Part shown: piece after piece, positions 20,757 to 33,262 of the stretch
Layout: each line of letters begins with the position of its first letter
Position numbering within the stretch: position 1 is the first letter of the stretch
Assembly: GCA_963921825.1 (NCBI GenBank)
Contig: OY997588.1
Coordinates: 84,511,043-84,575,042, forward strand
Direction: 5' to 3'
DNA length: 64,000 nucleotides
Source of the DNA: Erodium maritimum
Taxonomy: Eukaryota; Streptophyta; Magnoliopsida; Geraniales; Geraniaceae
Made by a program: the position numbers and the translations under genes
Notes under the pieces: generated by a model
The model's input: only the letters and a program-made list of their open reading frames with translations
The model's database searches: none
Told to the model about the DNA's origin: nothing

Positions 20757-23700
20757 CATTAAAAACCATTCTTGACAGGGTCAAACTAAATGGGACGAAC
20801 TATTTGGACTAGTAAAGAATTTTGAGGATAGTCCTCAAGTCTGAACGCAAAGAATATGTCCTTAACAAGACTGTCTCTAAGATCGTATAAGAGTTACATG
20901 AAGTGTCATTAACTACTGAGAAGAATATCAGGGATCTGGGATCCAAGGATATTCTGATGGTCAACAAGGGAATTGGAAGTGGCAAGGGTTGGGCCCATGC
21001 GCAATTGGCGGGAAAGATGAAAGACCTGAGAATGTCTGCTTCTAATGCCAACAACATGGTCATTGGAACCAAGATTATAGAAAGTTCACGGCTGATCTGA
21101 AGAAGGGCAGTAGGACTGCGCCTTCATTAGATAGCCTAGATGATCTGAAGAAGGGCAGTAGGACTGCGCCTTTATCAGGAAACATGGATGATATAAGGAA
21201 GGGCGGTGGGACCGTGCCTTCATCCGGTATTAACTATATAGAGCTACATCTCTCTACTTCCAAAGATTTATGGGTATTAGATACCAGGACTGAATCTCAC
21301 ACATGCACTAACGTATAGTGGCTGAAAGTAGGAGATGTTTTGAAAGCACGAAGTGGACCTCAGAGTTGTGGGAACTGTTGTACGATCCATGAATCCTGCT
21401 TTACCAAGTGGTCTTGTCTTAGTATTGTATAATGTATATTGCATACCTACTTTCAGTAGGAATATTATATCTGTATCCGTGTTTGACAAGGAAGGATATA
21501 ATGTTAATATTGGAAATGGAGTTTTCAATGTTCTATGCAATGATATATTTTATGCTAGTACTAACTTGGTTGGAGGATTGCACATATTAGATATGGGTAA
21601 CAATGTCTCAAGTTCTATATATTAGGTTAATACCAAGAGGTCTAAATACAACTATTTAAACCTAACTTTGTTATGCCACTGTCATTTGGGCCGCATAAAT
21701 TGGGCCGCATAAACAAGAAGCGCCTATCATCACTTCAGAAGTGCGTCTTTCAGGTCCATTTGAATTCCATTCGATCGATAGGTGCAAGGCTTGTTTGATG
21801 GGAAAAATGACTAAAGCGCCCTTTATCGGTCGCGGTGAAAGGGCGGGTGAATTATTGGGGCTGATACACTCGGATGTGTGTAGACCAATAGGTTCGCTAG
21901 TGAAGAGGGGTTTTAGCTACTTCATCACATTTACTAACGATTATAGTAGATATGGTTATGTCTGTTCAATAAGACATAAGTCTGAAGAATTTTGATAAAT
22001 TCAAATAGTTCAAGAGACAGAAGTAGAAAACCGGCTCGGGAAAAGTATTAAGACACTTCGATTGGATCGAGGTGGAAAATATTTAACCACAGAGTTTTTA
22101 GATCATCTTGTGGAGAGCAGGATCTTTTCAGAATGGTCTCCTCCCGAAACACCGCAGTTGAATGTTGTGTCCGAGCAGAGAAATCGGACTTTATTGGATA
22201 CGGTCCGGTCCATGATCAGTTGGACTGATCTCCCAATCTCTTTATGGGGTTATGCTCTTGAGAGGACCGCATTCATAGTGAATCGGGCTCCGACGAAGGT
22301 TGTGGAAGGGACACAATTTTAGAAATGGCATGGGAAGATGCCCACTTTGTCCTTCTTAAAGGTTTGTGGTTGCGAGGCTTATGTGAAACATTTGGTTTCG
22401 ACTAAGCTCGAACCTAGATCTGAGATATACACCTTCGTGGGGTATCCCAAAGAAACAAGAGGATACTACTTTCTATAAACCCAGTGAGAACATGGTGTTC
22501 GTCACTTGGGGTGGGGTCTTTATGGAAAAGAAGTTTTGTTTCCAAAGACGTCATTGGAAGGACTATGCATTGCGAATAAATTCAGGATGGTACAGATCCG
22601 TCTAAACACAGTAGAAAGGGAGCCAGAGATGGTCGTAGAGTAAGAACCAATTCCTATTACAATTCCGGAAGGTCCAAGGCGATCTGAAAGGATCAGTCGT
22701 CCACCTCCAAGATATGGTATCCGGAGGAGACAATGAAGTCATGATGGATCACGATGATCCAGCCACCTTTCAGGAAGTCGTGGATGGGCTCGACTCCGAG
22801 TTATGGCTGGGAGCCACGAGGGAGGAAATGCAATCCATGTCAGACAACCAAGTCTGGGAAATGGTTGATCCCATCAATGGTGTGAGGACCATCGGATGTA
22901 AATGGATCTTCAAGGTGAAGATGGACATGGACGGCAACCCTCTGACCTACAAAGCTCGACTGGTGGCAAAAGGTTACAGGCAGATCCAATGGATTGCCTA
23001 TGAGGAAACCTTCTCCCTGAGTGTTATGGTCAAAATCGATCCAATTTCTTCTTGACATAACTGCGTATCATAATTACGAGATATGGCAAGTGGATGTCAA
23101 AACCGCTTTCCTAAATGGAAGTTTGACTAAGGACGTTTTATGTCTCAGACACAAGGTTTTGTCGATCCGAAGAATAAGGGAAAGATTTGTAAGTTGTTGA
23201 AATCCAGTTATGGATGGAAACAAGCTTGTCGGAGTTGGAACCTTCGTTTTGATGAAGCTGTAATTGGATTTGGCTTAATCAAGAACGAGGATGAATCTTG
23301 CATTTATAGAAGGCTAGTGGGAGCAAGATTACCTTTCTGGTGAAGCGTGGTTGAGGAAGTGTTTTTCAATAAAGGACTTAGTTGATGCTTCTTATATCTT
23401 AGGGATTAAGATATGTAGAGATTGCACCAAGAGGGTCTTGGATTTAAGTTAGGGAACCTATGTGAACAAGGCATTGAGTAGGTTCTCAATGCTTGATTGA
23501 AAGAAAGGACTCTTACCTACTAGTCATGGCATTCCTCTTAGCAAGACTCAATGTCCTAAGACACCTGATGAGCTGAAAAGGATGATGCGAATTCCATGCG
23601 CCTGGGGGCAGGATCGATCATATATGTCATGACATGTACGAGACCGGACATCTCGTAAGCCTTGTGTGGTACCAGTAGACATTAGTCTAACCCGGAGGAA

Positions 23701-24218
23701 AGATGATGTTGAACTAGTCGTCGAAGGATAAGTAGACGCTAGTTTTCCAAGACAAATCCAGATGACTTTAGAAGTTAGTCAGAATATGTGTTTGCGCTGA
23801 ATGGCGGAGCTTTAGCTGGGAGAGCGTAAAGCAAGATACCGTCGTCAAATCTATGACAGAAGCCAAGTACATGGATGCTGCAGAAGCAGCTAAGGAGGCT
23901 ATGTGGATTTGGAAATTCACGGCAGGGTTGAGTGTAATTAAAAACCCATTTAGCCCGGCGAATCCATTTTGCGACAACATAAGGGCCATTGCGCAAGCTA
24001 AAAACCCATATCGCATAACAAATCCAAACATGTAATACGTCGTATCCACTCATCAGAGAAATATTGAACCGAGGTGAAGTGAAGATAACCTATATTGTAA
24101 CAGATGATAACATAGCCAACCCTTTGACTAAAGCTCTATCGTTGCCTAAACATCTTAGACATGTAAAGTCGATGGGGACATATTGGAGTTTAGATTGGAA
24201 CTAGGGAAAGTTGGAGAT
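20757..24218 (+). pseudogene. copia-2: decayed Ty1/copia gag-pol
   Basis: Retains more than copia-1. A gag start resembling RVKLNGTNYLDW is at about 20777, and linker repeats lie at 21093-21236. The protease is at about 21270, again with D-T-R in place of DTG. The pre-integrase and integrase region runs 21660-22320 and keeps all three catalytic residues (HSD, LDRGG, SEQRN). RT starts at 22714 (KARLVAKGYRQI), but sequence around the YVDD box is deleted near 23340. RNase H is at 23850-24030 (EAKYMDAAEAAKEA). Several frameshifts and stops make it non-functional. It has no 5' LTR, PBS or complete gag start, and its left edge is fused to family-G leader at 20756. The 3' LTR is intact. Confidence 0.93.
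21093..21236. repeat. Three 48-bp tandem repeats in copia-2 gag-protease linker
   Basis: TGATCTGAAGAAGGGCAGTA at 21093 and 21141, and the diverged TGATATAAGGAAGGGCGG at 21189, give an exact 48-bp (16-codon) step, so the frame would be kept. copia-1 has lost this region, so I cannot tell whether it is a family feature. Confidence 0.9.
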
Positions 24219-25767
24219 TGTTAGTCTTAGTGCCCGTAGTTCAATCTAAAATGTCCAAATGTATATATCATCATTAGCAATAAAATTAAAGCGGCTTTAT
24301 ATTACTTATGTGTTGGAGTAATATATCGATGTGTGATCTGATATATGCCCACAATGCGAATAGAACCATAGATCGAGATAGATCACACTCGATGGGTCCC
24401 TAGTCAACAAAGCTTGACTAAAAGCGACTAATATGAAAGATGGCTCTTTCTGGCTTACGTTCTGTTAGTCATTGGAATGGGATTCCGAAGTCTGATCATA
24501 TATATCATGTGGGACATGATATTGGACGACCCACCCTGAATATGTGCCATAGATTAAGACATGAACCTATTCAGTGTCTCAGCTTGTCATGTATCCTTAG
24601 ACCAGGGAGTCTTTGTGATCGCTATGTAGTCAACAACTGAGTTTGACCTGACCCTAACGTTGTCCGTAACAGGGCTTCCATAACGACCAAGATTGGTTTG
24701 GGGACCGGCTACATGAGTGACACGAAAGATGGCTAAGGGATTTATCCCTCATACTGAGGTATGGGAACAATATCGGTTCTCGGCCGCTTGATCGAGAGTG
24801 ACTGAAAGAATAGCATGGCCATGCACATGATACTGGGTATCATATATTCAGTCATCTCACATATCAAGGAACATTGATTGAGAATAATAAGGATTACGGC
24901 TCTATGCCTTATCTCAATCAGGATATCGGAGATAAAAGGATAGTGACATAGACGACAAAAAGGTTAGAATCGACAGGATCGATTCGTTATGCAGTGTCGG
25001 ACAATACTAAAGTCTCATTAGTTGCAACTTAAATAGGATGAACTAAAATGGGATTTTACGTTGATCTATTGACATGTATAAACCTAAGGGTCACACCTGA
25101 GGGTGAAACTCATTGTCACATTTATGGAGAATGGCCAAAAGGGAGTTGTCTCGGGACATGACCAAAACTGGGTTTTGGGTCATGTGTCCGTGAGTGAATA
25201 GGACTTTACGGATCGAGACAAGGCTTGGAGTCTTGGGATTGATCGCGTCGGATAATGTTGGACATTTCCGGTATGGAAGGCTTGGAGGCGATGAGCGAAT
25301 CACGGGACCTCGTTGGAAATGGGCACGAGCCATGTTCCAAGTGGCCCATGAAAGGCCCATGCAACCAAGGCACATGGAACTAATTAATCAAGTCTTGATT
25401 AATTAGTACTAAGTAAGCATGACAAGGATTAAGGTGTTGGTGATTCACCACCTAAGCCCATCTTATCTAGCCATACTTTGTCATATTTACACCTTACCTG
25501 TCACCCTGCTTGTCTCATGCCTTTAGTTGGACAAGTATGGGGTTTGTTATGTTTAAGTCATCTTTTTTCAACATAACAAACACAAGACAAGAATAGAAAA
25601 CACAACTTCTCTCCCTCTCTCCCTACAATTTCGGGTTTGGCAAGCTCCCACCTCAATTTTTTTTTGTTCTTGAGTCTTCAAAGAGAAGAACTACCTGGCT
25701 TTGATTCCCTTGTGGATACGTAACCGGTGTTCTTGTTTCATCTCCAACCCTACCTCGAGACCCAACA
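24219..25767 (+). repeat. 3' LTR of copia-2
   Basis: Starts TGTTAGTCTTAGTGCCCG directly after the polypurine tract and ends ACCTCGAGACCCAACA, 1549 bp. It is shorter than the 1652-bp copy because of small deletions near its 3' end (around 25722-25740). The 66-codon frame at 24440-24640 and the palindromes are kept. The sequence after 25767 (ATGTC...) shows no target duplication that can be paired, as the left end is missing. Confidence 0.92.
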
Positions 25768-26360
25768 ATGTCTTCATCCTTGATCTTCATCCCTTTTTTA
25801 GAGCTGGAGCTTGTGCGTTCGCCGTTGTAGATCCGAAGCTGAAAGAGTCTTCGTCGGAGTGGCGTACCATTTCAAGCGACTATTCAGATCTGCACGGCGT
25901 CGTCATCAACCATCTTTATCCAGATCGAAACCGATGAGCTCGAGGACTTCATCTGCTGGTCGGAGAATGAGAATGAAAATATGGAGCCACGACATCGATT
26001 TGAGTTCTTTCATTTAGATAAGAGTTTTAGGGCTCAACTCGCCTCCATCTCACCGCCACACCTACCGTTTGTCCATCCGGTTTTCAGATTCGATAACAGC
26101 ACCAACGTAGAGTTCCATATCTGTTCAACCTTTAAGCCACCAAATTTCAGCTGTCGTAGTGTAGTTGAGTGTGTTGTGTTGCAACGCTTCTCTCTCGTGC
26201 TTCCAGATATGTTTTTTTTATCTATTTTTGTTTTTAAATTTGAGAACGCATAAAGATATGTTTAATGACGGATATTTGATGAATTTAGGCACTGTGTATT
26301 AACTATTTTGTGCATTGTGCAATGATTACTGGATATTCTATTCTTCTATCTTTTATGATG
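25768..26360. other. Unique DNA between two transposons, no gene recognised
   Basis: Moderate-GC sequence with overlapping plus frames (25701-25937, 25811-26017, 25981-26253) that share no recognisable domain. It could be a piece of host gene or old transposon. Its right edge is the GAACA target site of the solo LTR at 26366. Confidence 0.4.
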
Positions 26361-26365
26361 GAACA

Positions 26366-29300
26366 TGTAAGAACCACTCCCGGTCAACGCCAGTCAAATC
26401 GGAGAAAAAAGGAAAATTTAAAATTTTTGGACAGACAACTAAATTTGACCCCGAGGGTCATATCGGACTTGAGTTGACCCCGATATCGACCAAAGTGAGT
26501 TCTGGGGGACTCGGGAAAACTTTCTGACCAATTTGGGAAAGGTTGACTTTTTGCTGGAAAAGTCAACCGAGCGACGTTTTGGTCCGTTCGAGGCTCGTTT
26601 TGGATCCAAAAAGCTTAGCCGTCGTTACAGCGGTCTTAGTTGAGCCGTTTCCTTGTAGCCCGTGAAGTTTCGTAATTTCTTGGGATATGGGCCCGTTCGG
26701 GGCCCGAGACGGCCGAATTTCGCGAATCTGACTGAAAAATATCTAGAAGATATTTTCCAGAAGGGGTGGGACCCACTTGCCACATGTCACACAAGTGGTG
26801 GTAGTTGTTATTTTTGAACAACTAAAGGAGATGGGAGGTGGAGTGTTCGGCCATAACACAAAAAATGAGAAAAATAGAGAGAGAAAAGGAGAGAGAAAGA
26901 AGAGAGAAGGAGGAGGAGAGAAAAAGAGAAGAAAAGTTTAGGGTTTAGGGATTTCCCGACGATCCAACTGATGTCTCGTCTCAACGGGCGAAGAATCAAG
27001 CTCCCGTCGTCATTCCCTACGGTGAGAACCTAATCGATTATCGTTTTAGCACGTTTAAAAGTTAGGGTTTGGGTTTAAATGGGTTAAATATGGATGAGTT
27101 GAGGTGTTAGGTTCGTTGGGAACGTTTTGGAGCGAAAAGGATCAGTTTCCGGTGACCGGAGGCTCGGGGGAGATCCGGCCACCTTGGGTGGTGGCTACCG
27201 GAGCTGGGTGGTGGTTGGCCGGAGCTAGGACCGGCCACCATGGTGGTGAACCGGCCCAAAACCGGTCCAACCACCCACGGGTCTTGATGGCCGGGTGGGG
27301 CCCACGTGTTTGGGTCTCGGGTTTTCGTGTTCGGGTGGTTTAGGACAATCCCCAAGTCGTTAATCCACACCCGGAACGAATTATGGATTTAAATTGTAAA
27401 AGTTGGAAATGACGAGTTAGAAACTTTAAACGCGAATTAAATTGCTCGGAAGTCGGAAATTGATTCCGTCGATTGCATTGGAACCCTTGAATTATTCTAA
27501 GATAGTAGAAACGAAAACGGGAATTTTCGGAGCCCCGGAAGGACGTTTTCCAATCCCGGGCAGATTCGCCGAGCCGGGCAAATCGGGCCTTTCCGGGCCC
27601 ATTATTGACAATGTCGAGTAATTGGGAAGTTTGGGAGTGATCGACATTACCGGGGTTGCGTTTGGGCGTCTAATTCTTTAATTTCAGTTTTGCCTGCGAA
27701 ATTAAAAGGTGCTTTAATTGTGATCTTGTTAGATCGTGCCGAGGACCGCGGAAAGGGATAGCTAGGAGAGTGATCGCGAGCATGCCGAAGCTTGGGCGTG
27801 GACTTTTGTGGAAGCGTTACGAGGTAGGGAAAAGTAGCCGGATCTCGGCCTTGACTAGGGAAAGTTAACAGTAGAAATGCATGTGACACCTAGTGGTGTC
27901 GTAGGATAAGTAAGTTTATCGAGCACTAGAAATGCAGGCGCCACCTGGTGGTGTCGTGTGATACGTGAACGTATCGAACAATAGAAAGGCATGTGACACT
28001 TAGTAGTGTCGTAGGATAAGTGAGCTTATCGAACAATAGAAATACGGGTGGCATTTGGTTATGCCCGGAGGTTGATTGAACTGTTTGTGTGTCTTGGGTG
28101 GCCATGAGTGCCCGTGGGGAGTTGAACCCGTATTTTTACCGTTATGTGTCTTGGGTGGCCATGAGTGCCGGTGGGGAGTTGAACCCGTATTTTACCGTTA
28201 TGTGTCTTGGGTGGCCATGAGTGCCCGTGGGGAGTTGAACCCGTATTCTATTGTTTGTGTTTGTGGGTGGCCATGAGTGCCGTGGGGAGTTGAACCCGTA
28301 TTCTATTATTTGTGTTTGTGGGTGGCCATGAGTGCCCGTGGGGAGTTGAACCCGTGTTTTACTGTTTGTGTGTCGTGGGTGGTCAGGTGTGCCTTTGGGG
28401 TGTTGGACCCGTGTGTTTACTGTTTGTGGGTCGTGGGTGGTCCTTTGGAGTGTTGACCCGTGTATTACTGTTGGTGTGTCGTGGGTGGCCATGTGTGCCT
28501 TTGGGGTGTTGACCCGTGTATTACTGTTGGTGTGTCGTGGGTGGCCATGTGTGCCTTTGGGGTGTTGACCCGTGTATTACTGTTGGTTTGTCGTGGGTGG
28601 CCATGTGTGCCTTTGGGATGTTGACCCGTGTATTACTGTTGGTGTGTCGTGGGTGGCCATGTGTGCCTTTGGGGTGTTGACCCGTGTATTACTTTTGGTG
28701 TGTCGTGGGTGGCCATGAGTGCCGTTGGGGTGTTGACCCATGTATTACTTTTGGTGTGTCGTGGGTGGTCATGTGTGCCTTTGGGGTGTTAAACCTGTAT
28801 TGTTGTGGATTGTCATGCCGAGGGGTAGTGAGTCGTATATCATTGTTGCTATTTTTTTGAACCTTGGGTGTTGATTGTGATTGCCTGAGGTTGGGGGCCC
28901 GCCTGACAATAAAGGGGTCCTGTGGTCGCGCGCGTGGGTGTTGGTTAGCCTTCCGACTAACCATCGGTAAAGTTGTGCATTCTTCTGCGACGAGGTTGGG
29001 GGCCCGCCTGATAATAAAGGGGTTCTGTGGTCGCGCGCGTGGGGGTTGGCTAGCCTTCCGACTAACCACCGGTAAAGTTGTGCATTCTTCTGCGATGAAG
29101 GGCGGCTCCCCTTCCGACTAGCTATCGGAAAAGTATTGCGGTATATGTCGCGAATAGGTCGACCGCCTGGCCTGACTGACTTGTCGGGGAAAGTTGCGTT
29201 GGGCAGGCTCGAGCCCAGCCGGTTAGCAACCGGCACTGAGCAGCTGGAGTGCGATCCTTTGTGATCTTGTTTGTCGTGTGCGATCCTTTGTGATCTTGGG

Positions 29301-29811
29301 TGTGCATGGTTATTATTCGCGTTTTGGGTTGAGGTCGTAACCGTTGTGTCAGGTCTACATTACGTGTCCGGGTTTGAGTTGGTTGGGGAAAGTAACAGTT
29401 TTCGTGTGACAGTCGGGTTACTTGAGTTTGGGGATAGTAGTCCCCGGTGTTTGGTTTGTTGTTGGTGTTTCTGGCATTTTCTGCTAGTATGCCGTAGTCA
29501 GTCTGGTATCCGTGGTGGTGAGCGAACGCTCACCCCTAGCTTCTTTTCCTACAGGTACTGGTCGCAAGACGGACTAGGGGAACTCTCGAAACTTGAAGAG
29601 CTGGGAGCGGGAGTCCGGGTTTTGGGGAGTTTAGCAACGTACGCTTTGTTTATTTTGTTCGCTTGTTTTTGACGTACTTTTAAGTTGTAAAATATTATTT
29701 TGATTAACTAAATGGTGATTTTAAGCGGTTTACTTAAAAGGGTTTGAAAATTGTTTTATTGTTTCACCGTTCGCGTTCCGGGTTCGGTCCTACCGAATTT
29801 GGGGCGTGACA
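26366..29811 (+). mobile_element. Solo family-G long LTR, complete, with TSD
   Basis: Starts TGTAAGAACCACTCCCGG and ends ATTTGGGGCGTGACA, 3446 bp, flanked by the perfect duplication GAACA (26361-26365 and 29812-29816). No PBS or internal region is present. Contents in order: a conserved 5' part, a GA-rich tract at 26870-26945 followed by GTTTAGGGTTTAGGG, a GGCCACC-rich part, minisatellites at 28080-28800, a second repeat block at 28880-29110, and the conserved 3' part containing GGTGAGCGAACGCTCACCCC. This is the best reference copy of the family in the window. Confidence 0.95.
28080..28800. repeat. ~56-bp minisatellite, two unit types
   Basis: The left half has units with GGTGGCCATGAGTGCCCG and GAGTTGAACCCGTATT. 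The right half has units with GGTGGCCATGTGTGCC and GGTGTTGACCCGTGTATT at a 56-bp step (e.g. 28505 and 28561). Long minus-strand frames across it (28142-28492, 28689-29236) are artefacts of the repeat. Confidence 0.9.
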
Positions 29812-29816
29812 GAACA

Positions 29817-31310
29817 TGCTTAAGTTTTGCTATATTTTAATGTTTGATAAAATGGTGTTGCATAAGTGGTTGATGAACTGGCTTAACAATGATAGATTTT
29901 CTGACTTAAAGAGTAATGTATGGATGGTGAGAAGTGTTTGATGGAATTTTGGATCTAATTTGGATATAATTTTGTTTCCGATCAACGAGCTTGATAATGT
30001 AAAATAAACTGAGAGAAGTTTTGTTCTTGCGTTGAAGTTTGTATTTTTCTACTATTTTCAAATGGTTGATGCTTTTTTCATAGAATTGTGCATGGATATA
30101 TTCAAGGAGTGGTTGAAATTTGGTAGTTGGAGATTCAAATAAGTTGAGACCGTTCCCGGAGATTCTTAGTATTATATATGATTGATGTCGCGAGCTGTGC
30201 TGAATCTGGCGAGTTAGGCAGGAGAGGCTGATGACACCCACGATCTCGTCGGTGACCTGGTTCGGATGAAGAAAACAGAAAGCCTCAACACGATTTCATC
30301 AAAAAAATTTAAAAATAAATCAAAATTAAATATTTAATAACAAAGAGTAAAAATATATTAATAATAACAAACAAGAATTGAAAGAGAAAATTTAAAATTT
30401 TCAAATGTTAAAAAAATAATTAATGATTTTTATAGTAAATAAAAAATATAAAACAAAAGTGAAAATTAAGAATTAAAATTGGAAAAATAAAAAATAAAAA
30501 TAAAAGAAAATTGATTAAACAAATAATTATTTTAAAAAATAATTAAAGAAAATATTGATAAAAAGTTTTAAAAAATATTTTCATATTTATTTTGAATCAT
30601 TTGTAAAATTAATGAATTGCTAAGAAATTAATGATGAAGGAGGGTGAAATAGTCTTTCAATTTATAATTGTATTTAATTTGAAATATAAAAGGGTAAAAC
30701 ATTAATTAAAAGAGAAATTAATGTTTTTGTTTTGTTTGTTCGGGATTCTGTTTTTGGGATAAGGTTTGTCCTTCTAGTTCTCCCTTAGCACAACTCCTTT
30801 GTAAGCGTGGTCGGGTCTTTTGACCTCTTTCACCCCGATTCTGCTTGAATTAGGGCATTCCGATTTTAAAATCGGTCTTATTACTAAATTTTTCGAGCTT
30901 ATCAAAAAAAATAAAAGGGTAAAACAGTTATTTTAGGTTATTCTGTTAGTTTTTTTAACTTCAAATAAAAAATAATGTTCGTGGACCGAGCATAAGGATA
31001 CCGAAATTGTCATTTTCAAACATGTAGGGCCATAAAATCCGTGGACCGAACAAAAAAAATACTAAAAGATACTTACTTTTATAGAAAATCAATAACTAAT
31101 AGGACTTATATAGGGACACTATCTACTAAAAACCAATGATTTAATACAAACTAGGGACTAATTATGACCATAACATTAAAATAAATGGATGAATGAGATT
31201 AAACATCCTAATAATGGCATATATAAAAATAAATACAATTTTAAATACATTTAAGACTTTTTAAATGAGAATAAAAATTCTGATTTTTTTACCGCGTAGT
31301 TACTATAGCG
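29817..31310. other. AT-rich intergenic DNA
   Basis: 30295-30730 is extremely AT-rich (long A and T runs). No gene, RNA gene or complete transposon is recognised. The longest frame (29906-30241 minus) has no gene-like features. It could contain matrix-attachment-like DNA (inference only). Confidence 0.5.
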
Positions 31311-31319
31311 AACTGTAGC

Positions 31320-31990
31320 AAATTATTTGTTTCATTTGGATTAACTGAATGTATCATTTGAGATTTTCATATCAGAAACAAGTGTTTCATTTGGGGGAAG
31401 TGTTTCATTAAGTTAAACTGATTGTTTTATTTGTTATTTTCCATACTTCTCAGATTTAAAAAGAATTTGATTTTACTGAACCAAATATTTCATTTTCAAA
31501 CTCATCTCATCGAACTCGAAGTTTCATGTTTATTTCGCTACATATGATATTTCATTTGAAACTAATGTTTCATTTTCACTATCTTGAAGTTTCATCTCAT
31601 CGAATTCGATGTTTCATTTCGTTAAACTCGATGTTTCATTTGGCTAAATATGATATTTTATTTACTCGAAACTGGTGTTTCATGTTCACTATGTTGCATT
31701 TTCATTTCATTGAACTTGATGTTTAATTTTGTTGAATTCGGTGTTTCATGTTCAATATATTGAAGTTTCATTTCATTGAACTGAATGTTTCATTTCATTG
31801 AACCCATGAAGCTCGGGTGCCACAGGTTCGAGACGCAAGCTACAAATAAAATGGAACATTCAGTTCTCAGATCTAGAGGAAATTAACGAGTGTTTCATAT
31901 GAAAAATACTGAATGTTTCATCTGAAAAGTATAAAGTGTTTCATCTGGAAGCACCGAATGTTTCATCTAGAAAGTATTAAGTATTTCATG
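31320..31990. repeat. Degenerate GTTTCAT repeat cluster
   Basis: About twenty occurrences of TGTTTCATTT or close variants at irregular 18-40-bp spacing, often with CATTGAACTCGA between them (31570-31800), then TGTTTCATCTGAAAAGTA-type units to 31990. The short plus frame at 31526-31726 is the translated repeat. No array with a fixed period exists, so this looks like a decayed satellite or transposon subterminal region. Confidence 0.8.
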
Positions 31991-33240
31991 GCACCTAAAC
32001 TAATCTCCAAACCATCAATCTAAACCCAACATTAAAGCAAACATAGGACATAATTTTTCATAGTTAAAGCCTAAAAGTCTAAGTTCATAATCTTAATTTT
32101 GAATATTACAAGAACAATCAACAAGAGAGTAAACACCATACTTAAATCACCTAACAATCAAGACGACTTTTCCTCTATATCTGGATATGCCTCCTGTCAA
32201 CAATGTGGAAATATAAATGTTTAAAACAACAACGACAACAAAAGTTGGATATTCAACATAGATTCAAACAAAACATGAATACTTTAGATACCTTTATCTG
32301 GACATTGTCTAGATATATGAAACGAGTACAGATGTAGACCTGAAAGGAGGTTCCTTTTGCAGAAAAACGACAACAAAAACCCAGAAAAATCAAGGTATAA
32401 ACATGGAGCTCGGCGAAATTACAAAACTGGCGATTGTGAATAAATTAGCAAAACTCACGAAATCACAAACCAAAATCTGCGGTAAAGCGAGTAGCGATCT
32501 AGATACACGGCTTGGAGATGGAAACCTTCGTAGCCGATCCCCTCCCTCTTGTTCCAATCATGGATCCCCTCCGTCGTCGTCCCTGAAAGAAACCCGCAGT
32601 CTCCGCATCTCTGTGTATAGATCGTTGCTGAAGAGGTCGAATGTTACCACCACCAACGAATCTCGAACCAGTGGTGGTAACATCTTCGTTGCTGAAGAGG
32701 TCGAATGTTACCACTACCAACTATCACAACGAAGATGTTAAACCTGCTTGTCGGATGCATCCGGGTGGGTTGCCGGTATAGCCATCTTTACCAATGGTTA
32801 TACCCGGGCCGCCCGATAAGGCCTCAGTTAGGCCCAAAGCCTATTTTTCATAAAAGCTCAACCCAACTCAAACCTCCTTATTACCAAAATAGATAACAGT
32901 CACAACACGCATTCCAAAATCCAAATATGCAGTAGCAAGGTTGGCACTCGGTAAGGGAAAGACGAAGAAAGTTTGGTAGGTATAAATTTTGGATATATTT
33001 CAAAAAAAATCTCTTATTAAATTTTAGAAATCTACGTTTCTAATTGTTAGATGTTTCCTAAATCTAACAAATTCGAAATCTTTTTATGATTTCCTAAATC
33101 AACTCGATTTTGGAATTAAATCGTAGAGAGTATAAATGGGAAACTTGTTGTGTTTTAATAGGGTTTTTTTCAATAATTAGTCATCAACAATAAATGAGAA
33201 TTGATTGTGCGTGAGAAAATTGAGATGGCTTTTAGATCAC
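31991..33240. other. Unassigned DNA with a 64-bp duplication
   Basis: No gene recognised. GTTGCTGAAGAGGTCGAATG occurs at 32624 and 32688. Between the copies lies an inverted repeat with 11-bp arms GTTACCACCAC and GTGGTGGTAAC (32643-32681). The small frames at 32403-32741 plus and 32499-32720 minus cover this repeat and are not supported. TATA- and AT-rich sequence follows to 33240. Confidence 0.5.
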
Positions 33241-33262
33241 CCTTGAGATGCTGGTGCGATGC

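Noticed and set aside
31800-31850. GGTTCGAGAC resembling a pol III B box, possible SINE or tRNA
   Set aside because: No A box at proper spacing, no tRNA fold and no poly-A tail or target duplication was seen.
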